A stretch of DNA of 64,000 nt from contig CAVPMA010000005.1 of assembly GCA_963706315.1 (NCBI GenBank), positions 124,001 to 188,000 on the forward strand, written 5' to 3'. The notes under the pieces were generated by a model. It ran no database searches. It was not told the DNA's origin and saw only the letters and a list, made by a program, of their open reading frames with translations. This document shows positions 49,796 to 59,418 of the stretch, one piece after another (position 1 is the first letter of the stretch; every line of letters begins with the position of its first letter). The position numbers and the translations under genes were made by a program. This DNA comes from CALMEC01 sp963706315 (GTDB taxonomy: Bacteria; Actinomycetota; Thermoleophilia; Miltoncostaeales; Miltoncostaeaceae).

Positions 49796-49861
49796 ATGGA
49801 GCCATTCGAACGTGTCGAGGCGGGCGCCGAACCCGCTGGCAACGGGCGTGGACGCGCATGA
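49796..49861 (+). CDS. 21-residue leader ORF coupled to terC
   Basis: ATG 49796 lies 7 nt after a perfect GGAGG and encodes MEPFERVEAGAEPAGNGRGR plus Ala. Its TGA (49859-49861) overlaps the terC ATG as ATGA. terC has no ribosome site of its own, so ribosomes finishing this ORF would reinitiate on terC. The peptide itself shows no motif. Its role is probably to relay riboswitch control to terC. Confidence 0.65.
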   Translation: MEPFERVEAGAEPAGNGRGRA

Positions 49862-50826
49862 GCGGCGACGTGCTCCCCTGGACGGTCGTCGGGCTCGTGG
49901 TGGTCGGTCTGCTCGCCGTGGACCTCCTCATGTTCGGTCGCGGGGCGAACGTGATCGGGTTCCGGCGGGCCGCAGTGTGGAGTGGGATCTGGACCATCGT
50001 CGGCCTCGCCTTCGCCGCCGTGGTGTGGGCCCTGCGTGGAGGCCCGGCGGGCAACGAGTACCTCGCCGGCTACCTCGTCGAGAAGAGCCTCTCGATCGAC
50101 AACCTCTTCGTCTTCGCCCTCATCTTCGGCTACTTCGCCGTGCCCGCGATCCACCAGCGCAGGGTGATCTTCTGGGGCATCGTTGGGGCCGTCCTCCTGC
50201 GGGGCGTCTTCATCTTCGCGGGCGCCGCGCTGCTCGACGCGGTGCACTGGATGATCTTCGTGTTCGGGGCGTTCCTCGTACTCACCGGTATCAGGATGGC
50301 CCGCCACTCGGAGGTGGAGGTCCATCCGGAGCGCAATCCGGTGCTGCGACTCCTCCGCCGGATCGTGCCGATGACGAACGAGCATCACGGAGCGCGCTTC
50401 CTCATTCGGATCGACGGCCGGCGGCTCGCGACCCCGCTCGTCGCGGCGTTCGTGCTCGTCGCCGCGTTCGATGTGGTGTTCGCGATCGATTCGATCCCGG
50501 CGATCTTCGCGGTCACCGACGACACGTTCGTGGTCTACGCGGCGAACGCGATGTCGCTGCTCGGGCTCACCGCCCTCTACTTCCTCCTGGCCGGGATGAT
50601 CCAGCGCTTCGAGTACCTGCACATCGGGCTCGCCGTCATCCTGGTGTTCATCGGAGCGAAGATGCTCCTCAGCGGCGTCTACCACATCCCGATCGGGATC
50701 TCGCTCCTTGTGATCGTCGTCGCGCTGGGCACCGCGATCGGAGCGTCGCTGTGGCGCTCACGGGGCGGTGGCAACTCGCCGCATCCCGTGCCCCCCACGT
50801 CTCCGGCGGACGACCCGGCGCGATGA
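49858..50826 (+). CDS. TerC family membrane protein (probable manganese exporter)
   Basis: This 322-residue integral membrane protein is of the TerC/Alx family, with about nine helices. The signature acidic membrane motifs are LVEKSLSIDNLFVFALIFGY (~75-94) and VLVAAFDVVFAIDSIPAIFAV (~200-218), each with Asp/Asn residues for metal. FMTNEHHGARF-like PMTNEHHGARFLIR separates the halves. Family members such as Alx export Mn2+. The yybP-ykoY riboswitch upstream supports that role. ATG 49858 depends on coupling to the leader ORF. Confidence 0.92.
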   Translation: MSGDVLPWTVVGLVVVGLLAVDLLMFGRGANVIGFRRAAVWSGIWTIVGLAFAAVVWALRGGPAGNEYLAGYLVEKSLSIDNLFVFALIFGYFAVPAIHQRRVIFWGIVGAVLLRGVFIFAGAALLDAVHWMIFVFGAFLVLTGIRMARHSEVEVHPERNPVLRLLRRIVPMTNEHHGARFLIRIDGRRLATPLVAAFVLVAAFDVVFAIDSIPAIFAVTDDTFVVYAANAMSLLGLTALYFLLAGMIQRFEYLHIGLAVILVFIGAKMLLSGVYHIPIGISLLVIVVALGTAIGASLWRSRGGGNSPHPVPPTSPADDPAR

Positions 50827-50832
50827 GCCAGC

Positions 50833-51318
50833 TCAGGCCGGGTCGTCACCGCTGATCAAGCCGCGCTCGGCCGCGATGCGCACGGCGGCGGCGCGGTTCT
50901 TCGCGCCGAGTTTGCCGTAGGGGATGATCGACTCGAACATCGCACCCGAATCCCCACCGAGGTCGCGTGGCCCCTCACCCAGTTCCGGGAGAAGCTGCTC
51001 GGGAAGCGCCGCCGCCACGGATCGTCGCCCGTCGGTGAGAGTCCCGCACGGCGGGCGCCGCGGACCGCGTCGCGAACGACCCCCAGGGGCTCGGGCAACC
51101 CCAGGTGCGTCTGCCCCTCGACGACGTTCCAAACGCTGCTCGCGAGCCGCATCCACGGCCCATCGCGCCAGGCGGGTCTTTCCGATGCCGGCCTCCCCGA
51201 CCAGAGCGAGCACGGGCGGACCCTCCCCTCCGGCCAGGAGCCGCCTCAGCGCGTCGAGCTCCGACAATCGGCCGTAGATCGACCGGGCGAGCGGCTGAGA
51301 GCCATCGGGGGGCGGAGT
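50833..51318 (-). pseudogene. LuxR-family ATPase regulator remnant
   Basis: The minus strand keeps pieces of a large AAA-LuxR regulator: SIYGRLSELDALRRLL, Walker A LVGEAGIGKTRLARWAVDAA, then in another frame VVEGQTHLGLPEPLGVVRDA and VRGARRAGL. Back in the first frame come LPEQLLPELGEGPRDLGG and the end of the LuxR HTH (YGKLGAKNRAAAVRIAAERG). At least two frameshifts and a very large internal deletion are needed, since intact members have 900 or more residues. It is clearly nonfunctional. Confidence 0.8.
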
Positions 51319-51365
51319 CGGGCATGACGTTCCGAGCGTGCAGAGTACCCCCGGCCGATCCGGGC

Positions 51366-51728
51366 TCAGCCGGCTTCACCGCCGGGACTCACGACGTCCA
51401 TGCGCGCCACGAGGCCGTTGCGGAACGTATATCGATGCTCCACCTCGGCGTCCACGAGCAGATTGCCCTCGAGATCGCGGACGACCTGCCGCACGGCCAC
51501 GACGACGTCTGCATCGTCGGTCGTCACGTTCAGCGGCTCAACCGTCGGGTTGATCGTCGCGAACTGCAACTCCCAGTAGGCTCGCACCTGGGCGTGCCCG
51601 TGGAGCCGCGTGCCGTTCGAGACGTCGGGCCAGTCGACCTCGGGATCGAACCCTGCCAGGACCGCATCGATGTCGCGCGCATTGAACGCCGTGTAGAGAC
51701 GATCGATCATCTCGGCCGGCTGATTCAT
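51366..51728 (-). CDS. SnoaL/NTF2-like protein
   Basis: This 120-residue protein has an NTF2-like cone fold: MIDRLYTAFNARDIDAVLAGF, DPEVDWPDVSNGTRLHGHAQ, VRAYWELQF, and strands VVVAVRQVVRDLEGNLLV and HRYTFRNGLVARMDV. SnoaL-like proteins include small isomerases, hydratases and many unassigned stress proteins. ATG 51728 is preferred, with GTG 51731 adjacent. It lies beside the LuxR remnant and may have been its target, but that is a guess. Confidence 0.8.
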   Translation of the reverse strand: MNQPAEMIDRLYTAFNARDIDAVLAGFDPEVDWPDVSNGTRLHGHAQVRAYWELQFATINPTVEPLNVTTDDADVVVAVRQVVRDLEGNLLVDAEVEHRYTFRNGLVARMDVVSPGGEAG

Positions 51729-51988
51729 CACGGCAGGTCCTCAGGGCGTCCCTCGGGTCACTTCGGGTGCGGCGGGCACCACCTCCCCTTTGGCATCTTC
51801 GCAGCCTCGTCGGGCGTGCGGCCCGCCCCCGGGTATCGCCCGACCACCGGGTACCGAGGGCGGCGGGCACACTTCGCGGCAGATGCATCCGTGACCGCAT
51901 TCGGTAAAGTCGCGACCCCCGACCGGCCGCCACCAGGAGCACTGCCTTCGAATTCTCCGAGCTCGCAGTCGTCCTCCTCGCCCTCACG

Positions 51989-53152
51989 GTGGCGGGGCTC
52001 GTCGGTGTGCGCCTCGGGTTCTCGGCGATCCCCCTCTACATCGGCGCCGGGATCATCCTGGGGCCGGGGGAGCCGGTCGTGCTGCATGTCGTCACGCCGA
52101 CGGAGGGCCTCGAGCTCCTCTCGGATCTCGGAATCGTCCTGCTGTTGTTCTTCCTGGGCCTGGAGTTCTCGCTCGAGCGGCTGACCCAGGCACGCCGCTC
52201 CACCGTCGTCGGCGGCGCGATCGACCTCGCCATCGCCGGCGGCGGGGCGTTGGCCCTCTCCCTCCTCCTCCTCGGCCCCGGCGCCGAGGCGGTGATCCTC
52301 GCCGGGCTGATCTACGTGTCGTCGAGCGCGGTCATCACTCGCGCGCTGTTCGACTTCCGGCGGCTGGCGGATCCCGAGACCGATCTCGTGCTCGGCGTGC
52401 TGGTGTTCGAAGACGTGGCCATCGCGCTGTTCCTCGGGGTCGCCGCCGCGCTCGCAAGCGGAGGCGACGCGACTCCCGCCGGGGTCGCGGCAACCGCCGC
52501 GATCGCCCTGCTCGTCGTTGGCGCATTCCTCGCCGCGAGCAAGTACGCGCCACAGATCTTCGATCGCTTCGCGCCCCGGCTGGAGCGCGAGCAGCTGCTG
52601 CTCTTGACCCTCACCATCGCAATCGGCTCGGCGGCGATCGCCGAGGGCGCCGGCTTGTCCGAGGCGATCGGCGCTCTCCTGGCGGGCGTGCTGCTCTCGG
52701 GCAGCCAGCTGCGGGACCAGATCGAGCAGGAGCTCCTCGGGTTGCGCGATTTCGCCGCGGGCGTCTTCTTCTTCTCGTTCGGCCTCGGAGTGGACCTCGG
52801 GGAGACCAACCTCGTGTGGATATGGCTGCTGGCCGCGATCCCGATCGGCGTCGCGACCAAGATGATCGGCGGTTACATGGCCGGCAAGGTGACGGGCCTC
52901 ACCCGCGCCCGGAGCTTCAATGCGGGCACGGCGCTCGTCGCCCGTGGCGAGTTCACGATCATCCTCTCGCAGCTGGCGGCCGCGGGCGTCGCCCTCGACG
53001 CCAGCTTTCGGGAGCGCATCGAGCCGTTCGCGGGCGTGTTCGTCGTGGCGACGACCCTCATCGGAGTGCTATTCATGAAGGAGTCCCGCCGCATCGGCCG
53101 TGCGATCTTCGCCAGCGCGCGAGGGATACAACGTCAACCAAGGAGCCGGTAA
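51989..53152 (+). CDS. CPA2 cation:proton antiporter (KhtU/KefB-like), N-terminus unclear
   Basis: This CPA2 antiporter has roughly 12 helices, with SAIPLYIGAGIILGP near the start, DLGIVLLLFFLGLEFSLERL, VLVFEDVAIALFLG, EGAGLSEAIGALLAGVLL and a late ALVARGEFTIIL. The first helix begins upstream (FSELAVVLLALTVAGLVGVR). The frame there, back to a TAA at 51905, has no ATG, GTG, TTG or CTG, so the true start is unresolved. GGAG lies at 51936-51939. The regulatory subunit gene follows directly, as in KhtTU K+/H+ antiporters. Confidence 0.85.
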   Translation: MAGLVGVRLGFSAIPLYIGAGIILGPGEPVVLHVVTPTEGLELLSDLGIVLLLFFLGLEFSLERLTQARRSTVVGGAIDLAIAGGGALALSLLLLGPGAEAVILAGLIYVSSSAVITRALFDFRRLADPETDLVLGVLVFEDVAIALFLGVAAALASGGDATPAGVAATAAIALLVVGAFLAASKYAPQIFDRFAPRLEREQLLLLTLTIAIGSAAIAEGAGLSEAIGALLAGVLLSGSQLRDQIEQELLGLRDFAAGVFFFSFGLGVDLGETNLVWIWLLAAIPIGVATKMIGGYMAGKVTGLTRARSFNAGTALVARGEFTIILSQLAAAGVALDASFRERIEPFAGVFVVATTLIGVLFMKESRRIGRAIFASARGIQRQPRSR

Positions 53153-53685
53153 ATGCGTGAGGTGCGCGAGACGCGCCTTCCAGGCGTCGGAACGAAGTTC
53201 GCGATGGAGACCCACCGCGGCGAGACGCTGTCCCTCGTCGTCCACACCGACGGCCTGCGCGAGCTCTACCACCGCGAGGACCCCGACGAGGAGCCGTATC
53301 GGATCGCCCTGAACGACGACGAGGCGCGGCAGGTCGGCGCCCTCCTCGGCGGGGTGATCTACCGGCCGCAGCTCGTGCAGGACCTCGAGTTGGCGCTCGG
53401 CGACCTCGTCGTCGAGTGGATCGAGCTCCCGGCTGACAGCCCGCTGGTCGGGCTGACGGTCATGACCTGCCGCATCCGCCGCGAGACGGGGTCGACGATC
53501 ATCGCCATCCTCCGCCGGGGCGGGGCGATGGCCATGCCCCACCCCGACGAGGTGCTGCAGGCCGGCGACGTCCTCGTGGTCATCGGAAAGCCAGATGTGT
53601 TCCCCGTCATCCGGCGGCTCGTCGCCGAAGGCCCGCCGAACGGCGACTCGGCGCCGGGCCGGGCACCGCCGAGCGACGGCGACCC

Positions 53686-53692
<7 letters not shown>
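53153..53692 (+). CDS. cation:proton antiporter regulatory subunit (KhtT-like, TrkA-C domain)
   Basis: This 179-residue protein is a KhtT-like subunit. The N-terminal domain is VRETRLPGVGTKFAMETHRG and LSLVVHTDGLRELYHREDPD. The C-terminal RCK_C (TrkA-C) ligand domain at ~85-165 holds EWIELPADSPLVGLTV, STIIAILRRGG and LQAGDVLVVIGKPD. KhtT gates KhtU in response to nucleotide and pH. ATG 53153 abuts the antiporter stop (TAAATG). The last 7 nt overlap the convergent ahcY. Confidence 0.9.
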
Positions 53693-55140
<1,448 letters not shown>

Positions 55141-55343
55141 GCGATCTCCTCGGAAGCGGCGGTCGAACACGCCCGGGCGGGTGCCCCGCGGGGCTCACGG
55201 CACGCGGGACGCGCAGCCGCCAACGTTAGCAAGCGGCCCCCCGCGCGGGTCGCGAACCCGCGCGACGGTTCGATGCTCCAAGCCGTCCGGCGACGGCGTA
55301 CCACAGGCGTGATCCACTCCCGCACATCAGGGAAAGGAGCTTC

Positions 55344-55550
55344 GTGCGACGCAGAACGCTTCCGCTCGTGGCATTCGGCGCCCTCGCTGTCGCCGCCGTC
55401 TCCTCGATTCCGGGCCGGCGCTACCCGCCGGCCCGGACGGGGATAGTGACCGTCGGACTGGTCCAGTCCATGGTCGCCCCCGACCGGGTCTCGCCGCTCC
55501 ACCGCGCCCGCAGTGTGAGCGATTCGGTCGGGGTCACCTCGACCGCGTAG
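55344..55550 (+). pseudogene. truncated secreted-protein ORF running into antisense
   Basis: An excellent AAAGGAGC precedes GTG 55344. The first ~24 residues are a signal peptide (RRRTLPLVAFGALAVAAVSS). After this the frame enters the antisense of the glycoside hydrolase gene at 55421 and becomes featureless. It looks like the 5' end of a secreted-protein gene cut off by rearrangement, or a very short secreted peptide. Confidence 0.45.
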
Positions 55551-56953
55551 GTGCCGTCGGCGAGCGTGCGAACCTCTCTGAGGGGCTTCCACTTGTCGCC
55601 CGACCGCCATTCGAGGGTCACGGTGGTCCGGCCCGTCGCGGGGCGGACCTGTCCGAGGACGCTCACGCGCCCGCCGGACGGGATCTCGCCCGGCGGCTCG
55701 GCGAACAGCGGCATCGCGAACGCATCCCGGCCGGGCTTGGGCGTCCCGTCCACCTTCGTGAGACCCGACTTCCACTCCTCGTTGTCCTGCAGGAAGTAGT
55801 ACGTCATCAGCCGGACGCGCCGCACTTCGCGGGCGCGCCGCAGCGCATCGGAGATCGCCGTCGCCTGCTGGTCCGGCGACATGAAGATCGCGAGGTTCGG
55901 CACCGCCTCCGTCCCGAACCCGTACTCGGTGAGCCAGATCGGCTTGCCGCGCAGGTACGTATGGTCGATCGCGAGGGTGAGCCGGTCGAGGTTGTAGAGG
56001 TCGATCGCACGGAGGCGCGGCCGCGACGCCAGCTCCGGCCGGATCGTCGGGTACGGGTGGTGGCTCACGACGTCCATCGGCGGGCGGAGCCCCGCGGCGT
56101 CGAGGCCGCGCAGGAACGCCGCGGGCGCCACCCTGGCCGGCCGCGCGACCCGCCGCGGTGAGCACGACAGGTCGCACTCGTCGCCCGTCGGCGCCATCAC
56201 CGCCCCCGCGACCTCCGCGTCGGGGGCGACACGTTTCACGTTGTCGTAGAACTGCTTCAACAAGTCGCTGTAGATCGCGGGCGAGACCGCCACCCATCGG
56301 CCGTCGCGGAGCTCGTACTGCGGGAAGAGGAACAGCCGGATGTTCGGCTCGTTCCACGCCTCCCACCTGCGCACGCCGAGCGGCGTGTACCGGGCCGCAG
56401 CAGCAGCCGCGAACGCCCCGAAATCCTCGGCGCTCGCCGGGCGCACCGCGAACTCCTCGTTCGGATTCGGGTGAACGTCCGGATCGGCGGCCCAGGCCGG
56501 GGTGCCCCACACCGTGAACAGCACCTCGACCCCGTGCCGCTTCGCCGCCGCCACGATCCGGTCGTAGCGGTCCCAGTCATACGCGGGATCGGCCGGATCG
56601 CGCGGATCGACCGGCTTGCGGGGCGCGACCAGATCCCACCGGAAGTCGACGCGGATCACCGCCGCGCCGACATCGGCCATCGCCCTGACACGCTCGTCGA
56701 CAAGTCGCTGCCGCTCCGCGGCCGGGAGGTCCTGGTACTGGTAGATCCGGTCGTCCTGCAGCGACGCGATCGGCGACGCGGCGACGTTCTCCACCGCGAC
56801 GGGCGGTGGCGCCGCGTCCTTGCCGCATCCCGCCAGCCCGGCGACGAGGGCGACGCCCGCCACGAGGGTCGTGATGACGGCTCGGCGCCCGCTCAGGTCG
56901 TGCCAGCCATCGTGCCGACTGCCCGCATGCGTCCGGCGGACTGCCGCCCGCAC
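55421..56953 (-). CDS. lipoprotein glycoside hydrolase (clan GH-A, GH5/GH39-like)
   Basis: This 510-residue exported enzyme has a signal with lipobox (VAGLAGCGKD, Cys near 42) and a TIM barrel. Clan GH-A features are IRVDFRWDLVAP, the acid/base Glu in RWEAWNEPNI (~200) and the nucleophile Glu in PIWLTEYGFGTEA (~341). Also present are DWDRYDRIVAAAKRHGVEVL and YYFLQDNEEW. A C-terminal beta-sandwich (~430-510) could bind carbohydrate. The GTG start leaves a long n-region, and a shorter form starting nearer LSGRRAVITT may be real. The glycan target is unknown. Confidence 0.85.
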   Translation of the reverse strand: MRAAVRRTHAGSRHDGWHDLSGRRAVITTLVAGVALVAGLAGCGKDAAPPPVAVENVAASPIASLQDDRIYQYQDLPAAERQRLVDERVRAMADVGAAVIRVDFRWDLVAPRKPVDPRDPADPAYDWDRYDRIVAAAKRHGVEVLFTVWGTPAWAADPDVHPNPNEEFAVRPASAEDFGAFAAAAAARYTPLGVRRWEAWNEPNIRLFLFPQYELRDGRWVAVSPAIYSDLLKQFYDNVKRVAPDAEVAGAVMAPTGDECDLSCSPRRVARPARVAPAAFLRGLDAAGLRPPMDVVSHHPYPTIRPELASRPRLRAIDLYNLDRLTLAIDHTYLRGKPIWLTEYGFGTEAVPNLAIFMSPDQQATAISDALRRAREVRRVRLMTYYFLQDNEEWKSGLTKVDGTPKPGRDAFAMPLFAEPPGEIPSGGRVSVLGQVRPATGRTTVTLEWRSGDKWKPLREVRTLADGTYAVEVTPTESLTLRARWSGETRSGATMDWTSPTVTIPVRAGG

Positions 56954-57052
56954 GGAGCGGAGGAGTACACGCCGAGCATCCGGTCACCATAGCGTCCGAA
57001 CCGGCTGCGGCCGCGGTTCCCGGTGGCGGCCAACCGGCCCCGCAGCACATGG

Positions 57053-57058
57053 GAGACT
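57053..57058 (+). promoter_or_regulatory. -10-like GAGACT, leaderless-type spacing, upstream of the first EamA gene
   Basis: GAGACT ends 7 nt before ATG 57066. The first base departs from the TA-n-n-n-T pattern, so this is the weakest of the leaderless set. Confidence 0.35.
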
Positions 57059-57065
57059 GCCCGGG

Positions 57066-57947
57066 ATGAGCTCGTCCGTCCTGCTCGGCCTCGTGTTCGC
57101 CGTAGCAACCGCACTCACCGCGGTGATCGGCTTTCTGCTCAAGCACCGGGGAGCCGCCTCGGCACCGGCGGTCGAGGCGCGTCGGCCGGTGCGGACCTCG
57201 CTCGCGCTGTTCGGCTCGCGCTGGTACGTGATCGGGATACTGGTCGCGATCGGCTCGTGGGGATTCCATGTCGCCGCGCTCGCGTTCGCACCGATCTCGC
57301 TCGCGCAGGCGGTGATCGCCGGAGGCCTCGTGTTCCTCACCGTGGTAGCCGACCGTGTCTTCGGCCTGGAGGTCACGCGGCGGGAGTGGCTCGGCGTCGG
57401 GGCCGCGGCGGTCGGGCTCGCGATCCTCGCCGCCACCGTGGGCGGAACCGCCGATTCGGCGCACGACGAGTACTCGACGGCGACGATACTCACCTACGTC
57501 GGCATCGCGATCGCCGGCGGCACGCTCGCCGCGCTCTGGGCGGCGCGCATCCCAGCGGGAGGACCGCTGCTCGGGATCTCGGCGGGCCTGCTGTGGGGGG
57601 CGTCCGACGTGTGCATCAAGGCCCTCGCCGGAGACCTCGGGAGCGACCCGCTCGGAACGATCTTCCACCCCCTCGCCCTGGTGATCCTGACCGCGTCGCT
57701 CGTCGGCCTGACCGTGTCGGCGCGGAGCCTCCAGGTCGGGCCGGCGGTCGTGGTGATCGCGATGACGACGGTCGCGGCGAACATCTGCACGATCCTGGCC
57801 GGGCCGGTCGTGTTCAACGAGCCGTTTCCGGACGCCCCGGGCGCGGTGGCGCTGCGCCTGTTCGCCTTCGGCCTGGTGATCGCCGCGGCGGCGCTCACCC
57901 CTCCCCCGTCGGTGCTGCCGGCCGAGGAGCACGCGCACGCCGAGTGA
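57066..57947 (+). CDS. EamA/DMT-superfamily transporter
   Basis: This 293-residue membrane protein has about nine or ten helices. It has paired EamA-like halves (SSVLLGLVFAVATALTAVIG, FAPISLAQAVIAGGLVFLTV; GISAGLLWGASDVCIKALAG, ARSLQVGPAVVVIAMTTVAA). The pattern suits drug/metabolite exporters. It is divergent from the glycoside hydrolase gene by 112 nt. The substrate is unknown. Confidence 0.85.
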   Translation: MSSSVLLGLVFAVATALTAVIGFLLKHRGAASAPAVEARRPVRTSLALFGSRWYVIGILVAIGSWGFHVAALAFAPISLAQAVIAGGLVFLTVVADRVFGLEVTRREWLGVGAAAVGLAILAATVGGTADSAHDEYSTATILTYVGIAIAGGTLAALWAARIPAGGPLLGISAGLLWGASDVCIKALAGDLGSDPLGTIFHPLALVILTASLVGLTVSARSLQVGPAVVVIAMTTVAANICTILAGPVVFNEPFPDAPGAVALRLFAFGLVIAAAALTPPPSVLPAEEHAHAE

Positions 57948-58061
57948 GCCCCCCGGACGGAGGGCACGGGCCGGGTGTCCGGCGAAACGGGAAGGGTTCA
58001 CGCGCGGCCTGCTGAATGTCACCGGTGGCATGACGACTCGTGCATCCCCCGAAGGCCCTGC

Positions 58062-58176
58062 TACTGTCATCTCATCGGGCGACACCCCGTCGCCGTGTGA
58101 GACTCAGCTTCCGTGTTCCGCGTTCGTTCGGGTTCGGGTCAGCGAATCTCAACCCGATGTCCGAACGGAGCAGTGA
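58062..58176 (+). promoter_or_regulatory. promoter and structured leader of the DEAD-box helicase gene
   Basis: TACTGT (58062-58067) is a likely -10, giving a leader of ~100 nt. It contains GGCGAC/GTCGCC (58078-58083/58089-58094) and CGTTCGG/CCGAACG (58125-58131/58161-58167) stems. Long structured leaders are typical of cold-induced helicase mRNAs, which is an analogy only. Confidence 0.45.
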
Positions 58177-59355
58177 ATGCAGACGAAGTCCTTTCCCGCA
58201 CTGGGAATCAGTGCCCACGTGGAGCGCGCGCTCGCGAAACGCGGCGTGACCGAGCCGTTCCCGATCCAATCGCTCGTCATCCCGACGGCCCTCGAGGGCA
58301 GCGACGTGCTGGCGAAGTCCCCGACCGGCTCCGGCAAGACGCTCGCCTTCGGCCTTCCGCTGATCGAGCGGATCGACGCGCGGGCGAGCTCGGTGCGCGC
58401 CCTCGTGCTCGTCCCGACCCGTGAGCTCGCGCTGCAGGTCGCCGAGACCATCGCGCCCCTTGGCGCCGCCCTCGGCCTGCGGACCGCGGCGGTCTACGGC
58501 GGAGCATCGATCGCGGTGCAGGCGAAGAAGTCCAAGGGCGCGCAGGTGCTCGTGGCGACGCCCGGCCGGCTCGAGGACATGTTTCGCCGCCGGCTCGTGG
58601 ACATCTCCGCGGTGCGGATTCTCGTGCTCGACGAGGCCGACCGGATGCTCGACCTCGGGTTCGCGCCTCAGGTCGAGCGCATCGTCCGCCACCTGCCGAC
58701 CGAGCGTCAGACGCTCCTCTTCTCCGCGACGCTCGACGGCGAGGTCGGCGAGATCGCGGCGAAGTACACGCGCCAGCCCGCCCGGTTCGAGGCCGAGCCC
58801 CTCGTTCCGATCGAGGACGCCGGCGAGGTGGAGCACCGGTTCGTGCCGGTCACGCAGGAAGGCAAGGTCGACGCGCTCGTGAGCGAGATCGACCTCGCCG
58901 AGGGCCTTGCCCTCGTCTTCGTCCGTACCAAGCGCGGCGCCGACCGCCTCGTGAAGACCCTCGCCCGCCGGGAGGTCGCGGCGGAGGCGATGCACGGGGA
59001 CATGTCGCAGGCGGCGCGTCAGCGCGCCCTGGAGCGCTTCCGCTCCGGCCGGGTGCGCACCCTGGTCGCCACGGATGTCGCCGCACGAGGCCTCGACCTC
59101 AACGACATCAGTCACGTCATCAACTACGACCCGCCGGGCGACGACAAGGACTACGTCCACCGAGTCGGTCGCACCGGGCGGGCGGGTCGCGCTGGTAACG
59201 GCGTCACCCTGGTCCTTCCCGACCAGGTGGCCGACATGAGTCGCGTCGCCGCACGCCTCGGGCACCGCGACCAGTTCGAGCGCGAAGGGCTCAAGACGGC
59301 TCCCCCGCGCCAGGTGTACCGCACCCGTCGCCGTGGCGGCCGGTCGCGTTGGTAG
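58177..59355 (+). CDS. DEAD-box ATP-dependent RNA helicase
   Basis: This 392-residue minimal DEAD-box helicase unwinds RNA, probably in ribosome assembly or cold response. The motifs in order are Q motif (FPIQSLVIP), I SPTGSGKT (~49-56), Ia PTRELALQ, GG, Ib TPGRL, II DEAD (~152), III SAT, IV LVFVRT, V ATDVAARGLD and VI HRVGRTGRAGR (~328-338). It ends in a short Arg/Gly tail. The leader upstream is structured. It is 63 nt ahead of the desaturase gene in the same direction. Confidence 0.95.
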   Translation: MQTKSFPALGISAHVERALAKRGVTEPFPIQSLVIPTALEGSDVLAKSPTGSGKTLAFGLPLIERIDARASSVRALVLVPTRELALQVAETIAPLGAALGLRTAAVYGGASIAVQAKKSKGAQVLVATPGRLEDMFRRRLVDISAVRILVLDEADRMLDLGFAPQVERIVRHLPTERQTLLFSATLDGEVGEIAAKYTRQPARFEAEPLVPIEDAGEVEHRFVPVTQEGKVDALVSEIDLAEGLALVFVRTKRGADRLVKTLARREVAAEAMHGDMSQAARQRALERFRSGRVRTLVATDVAARGLDLNDISHVINYDPPGDDKDYVHRVGRTGRAGRAGNGVTLVLPDQVADMSRVAARLGHRDQFEREGLKTAPPRQVYRTRRRGGRSRW

Positions 59356-59418
59356 AGGCATCCAGGTCGCGTCGGCTGTTGCAGGCCACCCCGTTTCCAA
59401 CCCGGAGGATGAGGACGA

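Noticed and set aside
49609..49857. N-terminal extension of the TerC protein in the same frame
   Set aside because: The upstream in-frame sequence is the riboswitch; the membrane protein begins at 49858.
55141..55260. Possible SAH or SAM riboswitch upstream of ahcY
   Set aside because: The GC-rich leader has a CCCCGCGGGG dyad, but I could not match the conserved core of a known SAH or SAM class.
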